A DNA stretch of 64,000 nt. Source: Planctomycetota bacterium. GTDB lineage: Bacteria; Planctomycetota; UBA1135; GCA-002748355. A model generated the notes under the pieces. The model made no database searches. It was not told the origin of the DNA and saw nothing but the letters and a program-made list of their open reading frames with translations. The position numbers and the translations under genes are program-made. Every line of letters starts with the position of its first letter. Position 1 is the stretch's first letter. Positions 42,924 through 52,168 of this stretch are shown in pieces. The stretch lies in NCBI GenBank assembly GCA_020638795.1, contig JACKHW010000002.1, forward strand, positions 372,001 through 436,000. Reading direction: 5' to 3'.

Positions 42924-45139
42924 ATCGCCCTTCGTCCTCGGCCCCGAAACGAGCGGCCTACCGAAGAACGGAGAGAGCCATGGAACGAAGTCTCGATGTG
43001 TCGCGGAGCCACGGCCCCGCATTGTCGCGCAAGATCGAGCTGGCACTCGAGAAGGCGCACCGCCACGACACCGCCGAGGAAGCCAACGCCGAAGGACCAT
43101 GGCGCATCGCTGGCGGCTTGGTGCTCGTTGCGATCGGAATCGTGTTCGGTGTCGCGCTCGCGCGACTGCACTGGGGGTACGACGGAAACGTCGACGCGCG
43201 CGGTGTCGGCCAGAACTTCGTGCTCTCCATCTACCGCGGTGTCGGGTTCGCGCCCGCGCTCTATTTCTTCCTCCTCGTCACGGTGTGGGGGCTGCTCGCG
43301 TTCTTCGGCACCTCGGTTCGCGCGTCGCTGCGGCGCCTCGCGATCGCAGTCGTGTTCGTCTTGGCGTTCGCATCGCTGGCGGGCACGCTCGGCGGCAATG
43401 GTGGCGAGTTCGGCTCGTGGGTCTCCGGCCGGTTGATGGCGGCGATCGGCACCGTCCCTGCCTTCCTGATCCTCGGCGCGCTCGCGGTCATGGCACTGCT
43501 GCTCGCGACCGATTGGTTCTTCTTCTCGCAGTTCCGGAGCGGACACCTCGACTTCTGGCGGGACACCGAATCGCGTTCTGCAGCCGGACGCGGTGAAGGG
43601 CGCATGCCGCGCGCATCCGTGACGTTCCGGCCGTCGGAAGCGACGGGAGAGACGTTGCGTCCGGTTCCGGTTTCGCGCGATGCTCGCGGTTTCGAAGCCA
43701 CTCGGAGCGAGTCCGAAGTCGCCGCTCAGCGAGAACGCGACATGGTCGATCGCGTGCTCGCGGAAGCGCGGCTCGAACTCTCGGCGACCGCCGTCGCCGA
43801 ACCCGGTGCACCGTCGGGTTCTTCGGCGGGTACCCTCGAGTTCGACGAGGACGAGGCGTTGGACGAAGCGTCGGGCGAGGACTCGGACGATTCGATCGAA
43901 GCGCGCCGGCTCGCTCGCCGCGCACGTCGTGAGGCCCTTCGCGCCGCTCGGGAAGACGACGACGACGTGAGCGACGTCCTCCACGTGGATACGCGCGTCG
44001 AGGCGGAGTTCTCGACGGCGTCCGCATCCATCGCGGGCGCGCTGCACGAAGACGAAGACGAGGACGAAGACGAAGACGGGATCAGGGTCGCCGACGAGCC
44101 CCGCGTCGTGATCCATGGGCCGGAAACGACGGTCGATCCCGACCCGTATCACTTCGATGGGCTGCATCCCGACGAAGAGCTGGGTCTCGCAGGGTTGCTG
44201 GACGGTGGGCCCCTGTCGATGGACGACGAGGACCTGCTCGCGAAGGCGGGCGAAGCACTCGAAAAGCAGTGGCAGGGCGGGGGCGTCGGCTTCGGGCCGT
44301 TGCGTCTGTCCGGACAGACCAGCGGGAACGAGAAGGCCGAATCTGGGAGGTCCGACGACGTCACATCCGCGCGCACTCCAGGAGATCGAAGCTCGTCGGA
44401 TCGAAGCCACTCCGAGCGGGGAATGTCCGGGACGGAGCCCGGAGGCATGCACTCGTCGCAGCGCGACGAACCTCGCGGCGAAGGTCCGGCGAAGTCCGAC
44501 CCGTTCGCGGCTGCACCCGATCGACGCCTTGGCGACGAGCAGGAGTCGTCATTGCTCCAACCCCAGCCATCGCGGCGTCCGGTGCCGGAGATCGAATCCA
44601 CTCCATCAGGTCGCGAATCCAAACCCGAGCTTCCATCCGGCTTGCGGCAGGGTTCGCTCTTCGACGATTTCCTGCAGATTGGTGAGAGCCCGGTCACCCC
44701 AGCAGAGACGTCGACCCCCGTCGATACCGGGGCGTCCGACGAGGTGGCAACGCCCACCGATGCCGGAGCGCACGCAGAGACGGCAGCTCCCGAGAAGGAC
44801 AGCGCGACCGGCGAGAGCGTTACGGCAAACGAGACTGACCACATCGACAGGAGCAGCGAGCCCGTTACGTGGACGGACGCGCGACCCCGGGACGACCACG
44901 AGGTGTCCCTCGATGCAGCGGGCCTGGCGCGACTCGACGCGGCAGCCGAAATCGTGCTGTCCGTGCGCCGACCGACGCCGAGCTTGTTGCAGCGGCGCCT
45001 CGGGGTCGATGGCCTCGTTGCCCGCGGCCTCCTGGACCGGCTCGCGGAGCTCGGGGCGGTCGAGGAGCCGGATGACGGCGGCGCGTGGTACCCGCTGTTG
45101 AGCGTCGAAGAATGGCGCGCGTCCCGCGCGCGCCCCTGA
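42920..45139 (+). CDS. FtsK-like membrane protein lacking the motor domain
   Basis: The 739-residue protein starts with four membrane helices (about 62-82, 103-126, 136-155, 172-196) laid out like the FtsK N-domain, ending in ALLLATDWFFF, the counterpart of AFLIATDWPL in the neighbouring FtsK. A disordered, acidic, Ser/Pro-rich linker of about 450 residues follows with no Walker motifs. The last 65 residues (AAEIVLSVRRPTPSLLQRRL, GLVARGLLDRLAELGAVE, YPLLSVEEW) match the FtsK gamma winged helix, the part that reads DNA polarity sites. So the ends of FtsK are kept and the ATPase is gone. GTG 42920 overlaps the ftsK stop; ATG 42980, preceded by GGAGAG, is the alternative start. It may anchor DNA or modulate FtsK hexamers. 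Confidence 0.82.
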   Translation: MNRPSSSAPKRAAYRRTERAMERSLDVSRSHGPALSRKIELALEKAHRHDTAEEANAEGPWRIAGGLVLVAIGIVFGVALARLHWGYDGNVDARGVGQNFVLSIYRGVGFAPALYFFLLVTVWGLLAFFGTSVRASLRRLAIAVVFVLAFASLAGTLGGNGGEFGSWVSGRLMAAIGTVPAFLILGALAVMALLLATDWFFFSQFRSGHLDFWRDTESRSAAGRGEGRMPRASVTFRPSEATGETLRPVPVSRDARGFEATRSESEVAAQRERDMVDRVLAEARLELSATAVAEPGAPSGSSAGTLEFDEDEALDEASGEDSDDSIEARRLARRARREALRAAREDDDDVSDVLHVDTRVEAEFSTASASIAGALHEDEDEDEDEDGIRVADEPRVVIHGPETTVDPDPYHFDGLHPDEELGLAGLLDGGPLSMDDEDLLAKAGEALEKQWQGGGVGFGPLRLSGQTSGNEKAESGRSDDVTSARTPGDRSSSDRSHSERGMSGTEPGGMHSSQRDEPRGEGPAKSDPFAAAPDRRLGDEQESSLLQPQPSRRPVPEIESTPSGRESKPELPSGLRQGSLFDDFLQIGESPVTPAETSTPVDTGASDEVATPTDAGAHAETAAPEKDSATGESVTANETDHIDRSSEPVTWTDARPRDDHEVSLDAAGLARLDAAAEIVLSVRRPTPSLLQRRLGVDGLVARGLLDRLAELGAVEEPDDGGAWYPLLSVEEWRASRARP

Positions 45140-45192
45140 CGTCGCGCTCGAGTTCGGGAATTGACGCGTCGGCTGCTACACTCTTCGCCCCG

Positions 45193-46575
45193 ATGAGTGA
45201 ACCCGTTCGCGTCTCGATGATCAGCCTCGGCTGTCCCAAGAATCTCGTCGACTCCGAGGTCCTGCTCGGGCATGCGGCGCGAGATGGCCTGTTGATCACG
45301 CAAAACGTCGAGGACTCCGACGTCGCGGTGATCAATACCTGCGGCTTCATCGATTCCGCGAAAGAGGAGTCGATCGACACGATCCTCGAAGTCGCCGAAC
45401 TCAAGAAGCAGGGCAAACTGCGCGGCATCGTCGTGGTCGGTTGCCTCTCTCAGCGCTATGGCGACGACCTCCGCAAAGAGCTGCCCGAGGTCGATGCGAT
45501 CCTCGGGTTGTCGGACTACTCGAAGGTCCCGCAGCTCCTGCGGCACATCGCCCGCGGTGGTGATGAGCGCTTCGTCGCTTCCACGCAGGGCGGCAGTCTC
45601 AAAGACGCTCGGTCGGACACGAGTCGACTCGTCCTGACTCCCAAGAGCTACGCGTATCTGCGCATCGGCGAGGGATGCGATCACGTGTGCACGTTTTGCG
45701 CGATCCCCAGCATCCGGGGCAAACAACGCAGCAAGCCGATCGAAGTGCTCGTCGAAGAGGCTCGCGGTCTCGCGAGTGGTGGCGTCAAAGAACTCGTGCT
45801 CGTCGCCGAGGACAGCACGGCGTACGGCATGGATTGGTCGGGGCGGCAGCGCCGTCTCGCCGATCTCCTGGTCGCGCTCGGCGAGGTCGACGGAATCGAG
45901 TGGATCCGCGTGCTCTATGCCTATCCGCACACCGTGAGTTCGAAGATCACGGAGCAACTGCGCGACAACCCGAAGGTCGTGCCGTACATCGACATCCCGA
46001 TCCAACACATCTCCGGTCCGATGCTGCGCGCGATGAAGCGCGGTGTGAGTTCGGAACAAGTGCGCGGCATCCTCGATCGCCTGCGGAGCGAGGTGCCCGG
46101 GATTGCCGTTCGATCGACGTTCATCGTCGGGTTCCCGGGTGAAACGCAGTCGGACTTCGAAGAACTCCTCGCGTTGACGGAGGATTACCGTTTCGAGCGA
46201 CTCGGGGTATTTCCGTACTCGGACGAAGAAGGCACGCCCGCACACACGATCGAGGCCGAACGCGTGACCGAGGAGGTCATGGAAGAGCGTGTCGAGGCGA
46301 TCATGCTCGCATCCAGGCGCATCATCGAAGAGCGCAACCTCGCGCTCGTCGGTCAACGTGCGAAGGTCTTGGTCGACGGTGCGGTCGACCCGCGGGCTCT
46401 CGAAGATCGTCCCGACCTCGCCACCGCGCGTTCGATCGGACGGACCTTCGCAGACGCTCCCGAGATCGATTGCAGCGTGTTCCTCACGAGCGAGCATCCG
46501 AGCGGGACGTTCGTCGAGGCCACGATTCGTGCCGTCGATGGCTACGACCTCGTCGCCCACGTGGACGCATCGTGA
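45193..46575 (+). CDS. rimO: Ribosomal protein S12 methylthiotransferase
   Basis: The 460-residue radical SAM enzyme adds a methylthio group to Asp of ribosomal protein S12. The N-terminal domain holds the three Cys of the auxiliary cluster (SLGCPKNLVDSE, VINTCGFIDSA, VVGCLSQRY). The radical SAM motif is GEGCDHVCTFCAIPSIRGKQRS. The C-terminal TRAM domain (ALVGQRAKVLVDGAVD) binds RNA or ribosome. SLGCPKNLVDSE and the SIRGKQRS form point to RimO rather than MiaB. The start ATG 45193 directly precedes the first cluster. Its stop overlaps the pgsA GTG start, so rimO, pgsA and pgpA form a coupled unit. Confidence 0.95.
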   Translation: MSEPVRVSMISLGCPKNLVDSEVLLGHAARDGLLITQNVEDSDVAVINTCGFIDSAKEESIDTILEVAELKKQGKLRGIVVVGCLSQRYGDDLRKELPEVDAILGLSDYSKVPQLLRHIARGGDERFVASTQGGSLKDARSDTSRLVLTPKSYAYLRIGEGCDHVCTFCAIPSIRGKQRSKPIEVLVEEARGLASGGVKELVLVAEDSTAYGMDWSGRQRRLADLLVALGEVDGIEWIRVLYAYPHTVSSKITEQLRDNPKVVPYIDIPIQHISGPMLRAMKRGVSSEQVRGILDRLRSEVPGIAVRSTFIVGFPGETQSDFEELLALTEDYRFERLGVFPYSDEEGTPAHTIEAERVTEEVMEERVEAIMLASRRIIEERNLALVGQRAKVLVDGAVDPRALEDRPDLATARSIGRTFADAPEIDCSVFLTSEHPSGTFVEATIRAVDGYDLVAHVDAS

Positions 46576-47135
46576 AGATCGCCAACGCCATCACGCTCGG
46601 TCGATTGGTTCTCGTCATCGTCGGCCTCACGCTGCTCGCGTTGCGACCGGGGCGGGAACGGATGACGTGGGACCTCGACTGGCTGATGTTCGGATGCCTG
46701 TTCGTCGGTGCGGTGACCGACTTCGTCGATGGATGGGCGGCCCGCAAGTTCCACGAGGTCAGTCAGGTAGGTCGACTCCTCGATCCGCTCGTCGACAAGA
46801 TCCTCGTCTGTGGCGCGCTCGTGCTCTTCTTGCAGATGCCCGACCTCAGTCCGTGGGTTCCCGGATGGGTCGTCGTCGTGATCCTCGTGCGTGAGTTCGT
46901 CGTGCAGAGCTTGCGCGGAGCTGCGGAGGCGCAGGGAAGCGACTTCGGCGCCGACCAGTTCGGCAAGTGGAAGATGGTTTCTCAGTGCGTCTACGTGCTC
47001 GGCCTCGCGAGCTATCAGGCGGGTTGGGATTGGCCGATCGAAGTCGTTCGCTACGCGATCTGGGTCGCACTGGGCTTCACTGTGTTGTCGGGGTTCAACT
47101 ACGTGCGCAAGGCGGCTCGTGTCCTCGAGTTCTGA
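46572..47135 (+). CDS. pgsA: CDP-diacylglycerol-glycerol-3-phosphate 3-phosphatidyltransferase
   Basis: The 187-residue membrane protein makes phosphatidylglycerol phosphate. The CDP-alcohol phosphotransferase motif is complete: TDFVDGWAARKFHEVSQVGR then LLDPLVDK, giving the D-x2-D-G-x2-A-R-x8-G-x3-D-x3-D spacing with four metal-binding Asp. Hydrophobic helices follow (VDKILVCGALVLFL, PGWVVVVILVREFVV, YAIWVALGFTVLSGF). The start is GTG 46572, overlapping the rimO stop (GTGA). The next gene, pgpA, starts inside it and removes the phosphate the enzyme leaves on the lipid, so the two form one pathway step pair. Confidence 0.93.
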   Translation: MKIANAITLGRLVLVIVGLTLLALRPGRERMTWDLDWLMFGCLFVGAVTDFVDGWAARKFHEVSQVGRLLDPLVDKILVCGALVLFLQMPDLSPWVPGWVVVVILVREFVVQSLRGAAEAQGSDFGADQFGKWKMVSQCVYVLGLASYQAGWDWPIEVVRYAIWVALGFTVLSGFNYVRKAARVLEF

Positions 47136-47667
47136 CCGGCCGACTCTCGAGGGTGGTTCGCGCTGGCTCGACTTCGTGCGCGTCTTCGTCCTGACGAGTG
47201 GTGGCCTCGGCCTTTCCGGGTGGGCTCCCGGCACGTTCGGCACGATCGGTGGTGTGCTGCTCGCCATCCTGCTCGAGTTCGTGCCAGGAGTGCCACTCGC
47301 GGTCGCGCTCGCGCTCGGCGCCTTCGTGTGCACGGTCGTCGGCATCCTCCTCGGGCCTTGGGCAGAGCGCTACTTCGGGAAGAAGGACCCGGGCGCGATC
47401 GTGCTCGACGAGGTTGCCGGCTACCTCGTCACGGTCGCGATCTATGCGGCGGCAGTGGGGCACGGGCCAACGTTCTTCGGCCACTGCGTCGCGTTCGTTC
47501 TGTTTCGTATCGTGGACATCGCGAAGTTCTGGCCGGCGCGACATCTCGAGGCGTTACCCCACGGCTATGGGGTCATGCTCGACGACGTGGTACTGGCGTT
47601 GTATTCGGGTGCCGCATGCGCGCTACTCGGCCTTCACGGGGAAGCGTTCGGACTACCGCCGGTTTGA
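47119..47667 (+). CDS. pgpA: Phosphatidylglycerophosphatase A
   Basis: The 182-residue membrane enzyme dephosphorylates phosphatidylglycerol phosphate. Typical PgpA motifs are GWAPGTFGTIGGVL near residue 30, KKDPGAIVLDEVAGYLVT with the catalytic Asp/Glu, and FVLFRIVDIAKFWPARHLEALPHGYGVMLDD in short blocks near the C-terminus. Hydrophobic stretches (VLLAILLEFVPG, ALALGAFVCTVVGILLG, VVLALYSGAACALLG) give membrane helices. It probably starts at GTG 47119, overlapping the pgsA end by 17 bases; the open frame further upstream is pgsA shadow. Confidence 0.92.
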   Translation: MSSSSDRPTLEGGSRWLDFVRVFVLTSGGLGLSGWAPGTFGTIGGVLLAILLEFVPGVPLAVALALGAFVCTVVGILLGPWAERYFGKKDPGAIVLDEVAGYLVTVAIYAAAVGHGPTFFGHCVAFVLFRIVDIAKFWPARHLEALPHGYGVMLDDVVLALYSGAACALLGLHGEAFGLPPV

Positions 47668-47727
47668 TTGCCGGCCGAATCGCCGGCCTTTTCCGAGTTC
47701 GCCATTCGCCGTAAGTTCTGCAGCCTC

Positions 47728-49233
47728 ATGGCAACACGACGCAACGCCGGTGGTGGCATCGGTCTCGGACTCAAGAGCGGCCTCGTCGTCGGTGCCGTGA
47801 CGTGTGTGCTGCTGTCGATCATGGCGGCCATCGCGAACTCGAGCGGAAAACAAGCCCATCTCGATGCGGCGATGCAGCGAGGCTACGCAGCGGCGCTGGC
47901 GCTCGCGGCGCCGGGCGTGGATGGATGGTTCGTCGAGCAGAACGACAAGCTCGTCTCCAGGCGGGGTTCCCAAGCTCGCATCAAGGAAGTCGTCGATACC
48001 GGGGCGGTCACGGCGTGGCTCGACGGCCCTGGCGATACGAAGCTGCGACTCCATACGTCGGACGTCGAGATCGCATCGACGCCGATCGTCTACGGATCGA
48101 GTGGGAACGTGGACTGCGTTGCGGGGCGCATGTCGGGCAGTGACCTCCGTGTGTTCCGTGCTCGTCTCGTCGACAAGGGTGGCGCGCCAGCGGGGACGGC
48201 GAACATCGCTTGGTACGATTCGGACGTCACGAAGGGGCCGGGGTCGGCGGTACTGCTGTGGATCCTCGCGATCGTCGGTGGATTGGCGGGCATCGGCGCC
48301 GGCTTTCTCGCGAGCTCGTTCTATACGAAGCCTCTCGGCGACCTCGCGCAATCGGTGTCGCGGCTCAATCGTGGCAACCTGAACTACCGGGCGACGCATC
48401 GCGGCAACGACGAGCTCGGACGCTTGTCGCGGGCACTCGAGACGATGTGCGACACGCTCGCCGAGGGCGAAGAAGCCCAAGAGCGCCTCGGATTGATCGA
48501 ACGCGAGACGGAGCTACTCGCCGAACTCCAGACCGCGATGCAGCCGAAGGAGGTTCCGAGTACCGAGGGTTTCGAGGCCGTCGCGGTGCAACTGCGCGGA
48601 TCGGACTCGGGTTCGGATCTCTACGATGCCGTGCCCTTGGACGGAGGTCGACTCGCGCTGTTCGTCGCTTCGACTTCGGCGCGAGGTGCGCTCGGTGCGC
48701 TGCTCGCAGGCATGACGCGAGCCTATTTGCGGTCGGCGCTCGAGCACGACGACGATGTCGGCGCGGCACTTCGATCGACCAACCGCAATCTCGCACAGAG
48801 CATGCGCAAAGGGATGCACGTCACGTGTCAGGTCGCCGTACTCGATCCCGCGAAGAGTCAGGCAACCGTCTACATCGCGGGTCATCGTGCGCCGTTCTAC
48901 GCATGTCGCGGCGGTGATGTATCGGTCGTCCACGGTGAGGGGCTAGCGCTCGGACTCGACGCGGGAGCGGTCTTCGATCGACGGCTCGAAGAAGTCATCG
49001 TCGACATGCCGCAGGGCACGCGCATCGTGCTCACGACGGTCGGGACGTACGACTTCGTCGACGAATCCGGCGAGGATTTCGGTGTGGATCGCTTCCAAGA
49101 ACTCGTGCGGAAGCAAGCGCCCAAGAACAGCGAGGCGTTCCTCAATCTCGTGCTCGGCTCGCTCGACATCGCACTCGGCGACGGCGAGCGCATGCTCGAC
49201 GCGACGATCGTGACCGCGAAGCGCATGGTTTGA
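47728..49233 (+). CDS. SpoIIE-like phosphatase homologue with lost metal ligands (sensor, HAMP, PP2C-like)
   Basis: The 501-residue protein has two membrane helices (about 17-37 and 170-195) bracketing a 130-residue periplasmic sensor. A HAMP domain (FYTKPLGDLAQSVSRLNRGNLN) and a SpoIIE/PP2C-like domain (about 265-501) follow. In active SpoIIE phosphatases metal-binding Asp stand in GDVSGHG and TDG; here the first is ASTSARG (near 310) and the second LTTVGTYDF (near 434), so both Asp are lost, while GSDLYDA is kept. The final DDxT is LDAT. The protein is therefore likely a non-catalytic receptor or scaffold. It follows pgpA by 60 bases on the same strand. Confidence 0.85.
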   Translation: MATRRNAGGGIGLGLKSGLVVGAVTCVLLSIMAAIANSSGKQAHLDAAMQRGYAAALALAAPGVDGWFVEQNDKLVSRRGSQARIKEVVDTGAVTAWLDGPGDTKLRLHTSDVEIASTPIVYGSSGNVDCVAGRMSGSDLRVFRARLVDKGGAPAGTANIAWYDSDVTKGPGSAVLLWILAIVGGLAGIGAGFLASSFYTKPLGDLAQSVSRLNRGNLNYRATHRGNDELGRLSRALETMCDTLAEGEEAQERLGLIERETELLAELQTAMQPKEVPSTEGFEAVAVQLRGSDSGSDLYDAVPLDGGRLALFVASTSARGALGALLAGMTRAYLRSALEHDDDVGAALRSTNRNLAQSMRKGMHVTCQVAVLDPAKSQATVYIAGHRAPFYACRGGDVSVVHGEGLALGLDAGAVFDRRLEEVIVDMPQGTRIVLTTVGTYDFVDESGEDFGVDRFQELVRKQAPKNSEAFLNLVLGSLDIALGDGERMLDATIVTAKRMV

Positions 49234-49373
49234 GGACGCCGCGTCGATTCGGTCTCGGCGTTTCGCGTCATCGCTCGGTAACCTCGACGCCTGCCTTGCA
49301 ATGAACTGGCAGGGAATCGAAGGAACGGCAATACCGACGATGGGTGACGCCGTGGATCGGCGAGGAGAACACG

Positions 49374-49700
49374 ATGCCCGAAGGCCGAACGATCGCGGAC
49401 TTCCAAAAACAGATCGAGGCGATCTACTTCGAGAAGGACAAGGCGCGAGGCGTTGCCGAGTCCACTTTATGGCTCGCCGAGGAGTTCGGCGAACTCGTGC
49501 GTGCCTTGCGGCGGGGTCATGATCGCGCCAATCTCGAGGAGGAGTTCAGCGACGTCTTCGCGTGGCTCGTGTCGTTGGCTTCGATAACCGGCGTCGATCT
49601 GGACCAGGTCGCCTGGAACAAGTACGGCGCCGGTTGCCCACGCTGTGCGCGGACACCGTGCGCGTGCGGCGGTGGTACGTCGGCGGAGCGCGGAGCGTGA
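49374..49700 (+). CDS. MazG-like nucleotide pyrophosphohydrolase with C-terminal Cys cluster
   Basis: The 108-residue protein is helical and has the MazG/all-alpha NTP-PPase pattern: ADFQKQIEAIYFEKDKARG, TLWLAEEFGELVRALRRG with the EExxE metal site, and EEEFSDVFAWLVSLASITGVDL with the second metal site (ExxD). These enzymes cleave NTPs or dNTPs to NMP and pyrophosphate and clean the nucleotide pool. The last 25 residues hold CPRCARTPCAC, a likely zinc-binding knuckle that is uncommon in MazG proteins. GAGGAG precedes ATG 49374. The frame upstream of it lacks similarity. Confidence 0.85.
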   Translation: MPEGRTIADFQKQIEAIYFEKDKARGVAESTLWLAEEFGELVRALRRGHDRANLEEEFSDVFAWLVSLASITGVDLDQVAWNKYGAGCPRCARTPCACGGGTSAERGA

Positions 49701-49733
49701 GCCGCGTCGATGCGCGCACTTAGGTGACCCTTG

Positions 49734-52061
49734 ATGGACGGTGTCAGGCGAGACCTGTTTTCGGGACCTTCGAACTCCGAGCACGAAGCCGCGAAACGCG
49801 ATTCGTCCTCCGACTCGAACCGCCTATTTGCCCGTGTCGCGCTACCGATACCCGTCACGCAGGAATACACCTACGTCGTACCTGCGCGCCTCGAAACCGA
49901 AATCACCGTCGGGTGTCGCGTGCGAGTTCCGTTCCATGGCCGCCGAATGACCGGCGTCGTCGTTGCGCTCGACGAGGTTTGCGATTTCGACCCGAAGCGA
50001 CTGCGCGCGATCGAGGTGAGGCTCGCCGAGACCCCGGCGCTTCCGCCCAAGGTTCTCGAGTTCACGCGGTCCATGGCGGAGCACTATTGTTGTTCGTGGG
50101 GGACGGCGCTCGACGCAGCATGGCCGGCATCGCTGAAGTCGCGACCCGCAAAGACGGTCCCCGCGGTCGCGCTCGTCGATCGAAACCTCGATGCGTTCGC
50201 ATCGGACGATGCAACCGATGCCGCGATGACCGTGCTCGAGCTCGAAGAAGCGTCCCCCAAGCGCGCACGCGTACTGCGGGCCGTGCACGAACTCGGTTCA
50301 CCGGTGCCCGTGCGCGTGTTGACGAAGTTCTGCGGCGTCAGCAAGAGCCCGATCGCGACGCTCGTGCGCCAGGGTTACTTGCGTTGGACGCGCGTGCCCG
50401 AAGAGTCGACGTTGCTCGAAGAATCGATGCTCGAACGCGCTCCGCGTCACGATCTTACCGAGGCGCAGGCACAGGCCGTCGATCGCATCACGCGAACCTG
50501 CGAGACCCCGGCGTTCGATCCGTTCTTGTTGTGGGGGGTGACGGGGAGCGGCAAGACCGAGGTCTATCTGCGTGTACTCGAACGCGTCACGCAGTCCGGC
50601 CGCGGTGCGATCATCCTCGTGCCGGAAATCGCGCTCACGCCGCAGACTGTAGGGCGCTTCCGCTCGAGGTTTCCCGAGGTCGCGGTACTGCACAGCTCGC
50701 TCGGGGACGGAGAACGGGCACGACAGTGGCTGCGCATCGCACGTTCCGAGTCGAACGTGGTCGTCGGCACGCGGTCGGCGATCTTTGCACCGATTCGGGA
50801 TGTCGGGTTGATCGTCGTCGACGAGGAGCATGAGACGAGCTTCAAACAACAGTCGAGTCCCCGTTACCACGCACGGGAGATGGCGTTGGTTCGTGGTCGA
50901 CTCGAGAAGGCGATCGTCGTGCTCGGGAGCGCGACCCCGAGTCTCGAGAGTTATCACGCGGCCCGCAGCGGCAGCATCGGCATGATCCGACTCGACCGTC
51001 GTGTCGGTTCGGCACGACTTCCGCGCGTCCTGACGGTGGACATGCGGCACGAGAAGCCTCAACGCGGTCGACCGCCGCTGCTGAGCCAGCAACTCGTCAA
51101 TCTCATCGACGAGCGCGTGCGTGCACGCGAGCAGGTGTTGCTCTTCTTGAACCGCCGCGGCTTCGCGCCGGTTCTCTACTGCAGTGCTTGCGGCGACACA
51201 GTAATGTGCGAGCATTGCGACGTGCCGATGACGTGGCATTCGCGGCGCGCACGCCTCATCTGTCACTACTGCTTCGAGGAGCGGCGTCGCCCCGAAGTCT
51301 GTCCGGGTTGCAAGAGTGCCACACCGATCGCGCTCGGTTCGGGGACCGAGCGGATCGAAGACACGGTGAGGCAACGATGGCCCGAACTCGTCGTGGCGCG
51401 CATGGACTCGGACACGATGACGCGAAAGGGCAGCTATGACGACGTGCTCACGGCGTTTCGTCGGCGCGACATCGACATCCTCATCGGCACGCAGATGATC
51501 GCGAAAGGACTCGACTTCCCCGACGTGACGCTCGTTGGTGTCGTGTCGGCGGACACGGGCGTCTACATGCCGGATTTTCGCGCTGCCGAGCGGACGTTCT
51601 CCGTGCTGTCGCAGGTCGCGGGGAGAGCCGGTCGCGGCGCGCGGGAAGGGCTCGTCGTCGTGCAAACGCTCAGTCCGGCGCTGGAGCCGATCGCGCGGGC
51701 GTGCGCGCTCGATACCGAAGGCTTTCTCGACGCGGAGCTCGAGAGCCGGCGTGCGCTGGGGTATCCGCCCTTCGGGAGGCTCGTGCGCGTGGTGATCGAG
51801 GGGCGCGAACTCGCGACGACTGCGAGCGTTGCGCACACCGTCGCCGAGAAGCTGCGGCATGCCTCCGACGCGTTCACGATTCTCGGTCCGATGGAGGCTC
51901 CCCTCGCCCGAGTTCGACAGCGCTACCGTCAGCACGTCGTCGTGAAGGCGCGCAACGACGCTGCGCTGCAGGCGGCGCGGAACGCGCTCATCAAGATCGA
52001 GGGGAGTGGTGATCGTGCGACGAAAGTCCTCGTCGATGTCGACCCTCAGTCGATGCTCTGA
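49734..52061 (+). CDS. priA: Primosomal replication-restart helicase PriA
   Basis: The 775-residue helicase reloads the replisome at stalled forks. An N-terminal DNA-binding part (ARVALPIPVTQEYTYVVPARL, the 3'-end-binding fold) is followed by a winged helix. The helicase core has Walker A GVTGSGKTEVYL, DEEH in VVDEEHETSFKQQ, GSATPSLES and QVAGRAGRGAR. Between the two RecA-like halves lie the paired zinc sites (CSACGDTVMCEHC, CHYCFEE, CPGC) needed for primosome assembly. ATG 49734 was chosen; a TTG lies one codon earlier. The first 30 residues are extra compared with usual PriA and look disordered. A structured RNA follows. Confidence 0.95.
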   Translation: MDGVRRDLFSGPSNSEHEAAKRDSSSDSNRLFARVALPIPVTQEYTYVVPARLETEITVGCRVRVPFHGRRMTGVVVALDEVCDFDPKRLRAIEVRLAETPALPPKVLEFTRSMAEHYCCSWGTALDAAWPASLKSRPAKTVPAVALVDRNLDAFASDDATDAAMTVLELEEASPKRARVLRAVHELGSPVPVRVLTKFCGVSKSPIATLVRQGYLRWTRVPEESTLLEESMLERAPRHDLTEAQAQAVDRITRTCETPAFDPFLLWGVTGSGKTEVYLRVLERVTQSGRGAIILVPEIALTPQTVGRFRSRFPEVAVLHSSLGDGERARQWLRIARSESNVVVGTRSAIFAPIRDVGLIVVDEEHETSFKQQSSPRYHAREMALVRGRLEKAIVVLGSATPSLESYHAARSGSIGMIRLDRRVGSARLPRVLTVDMRHEKPQRGRPPLLSQQLVNLIDERVRAREQVLLFLNRRGFAPVLYCSACGDTVMCEHCDVPMTWHSRRARLICHYCFEERRRPEVCPGCKSATPIALGSGTERIEDTVRQRWPELVVARMDSDTMTRKGSYDDVLTAFRRRDIDILIGTQMIAKGLDFPDVTLVGVVSADTGVYMPDFRAAERTFSVLSQVAGRAGRGAREGLVVVQTLSPALEPIARACALDTEGFLDAELESRRALGYPPFGRLVRVVIEGRELATTASVAHTVAEKLRHASDAFTILGPMEAPLARVRQRYRQHVVVKARNDAALQAARNALIKIEGSGDRATKVLVDVDPQSML

Positions 52062-52168
52062 TCCCCTGCGGCCCGGTGTTTTTCCTCGAAGTGGCGGGGC
52101 TTGCCGTGCGGTGGTCTTCGATTATCGGAGGATTGTCGACATCTTTTGGCGAGAGTCGCCGGGAGGCC

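Noticed and set aside
39333..43100. A 1255-codon minus-strand open frame across ftsK
   Set aside because: It lies antisense to a complete FtsK with all motifs and is low-complexity (Val/Phe runs from the acidic codons). High GC leaves such shadows open.
44149..46560. An 803-codon minus-strand open frame over the FtsK-like gene and rimO
   Set aside because: It is antisense to rimO with its clear iron-sulfur motifs, and has no family features.
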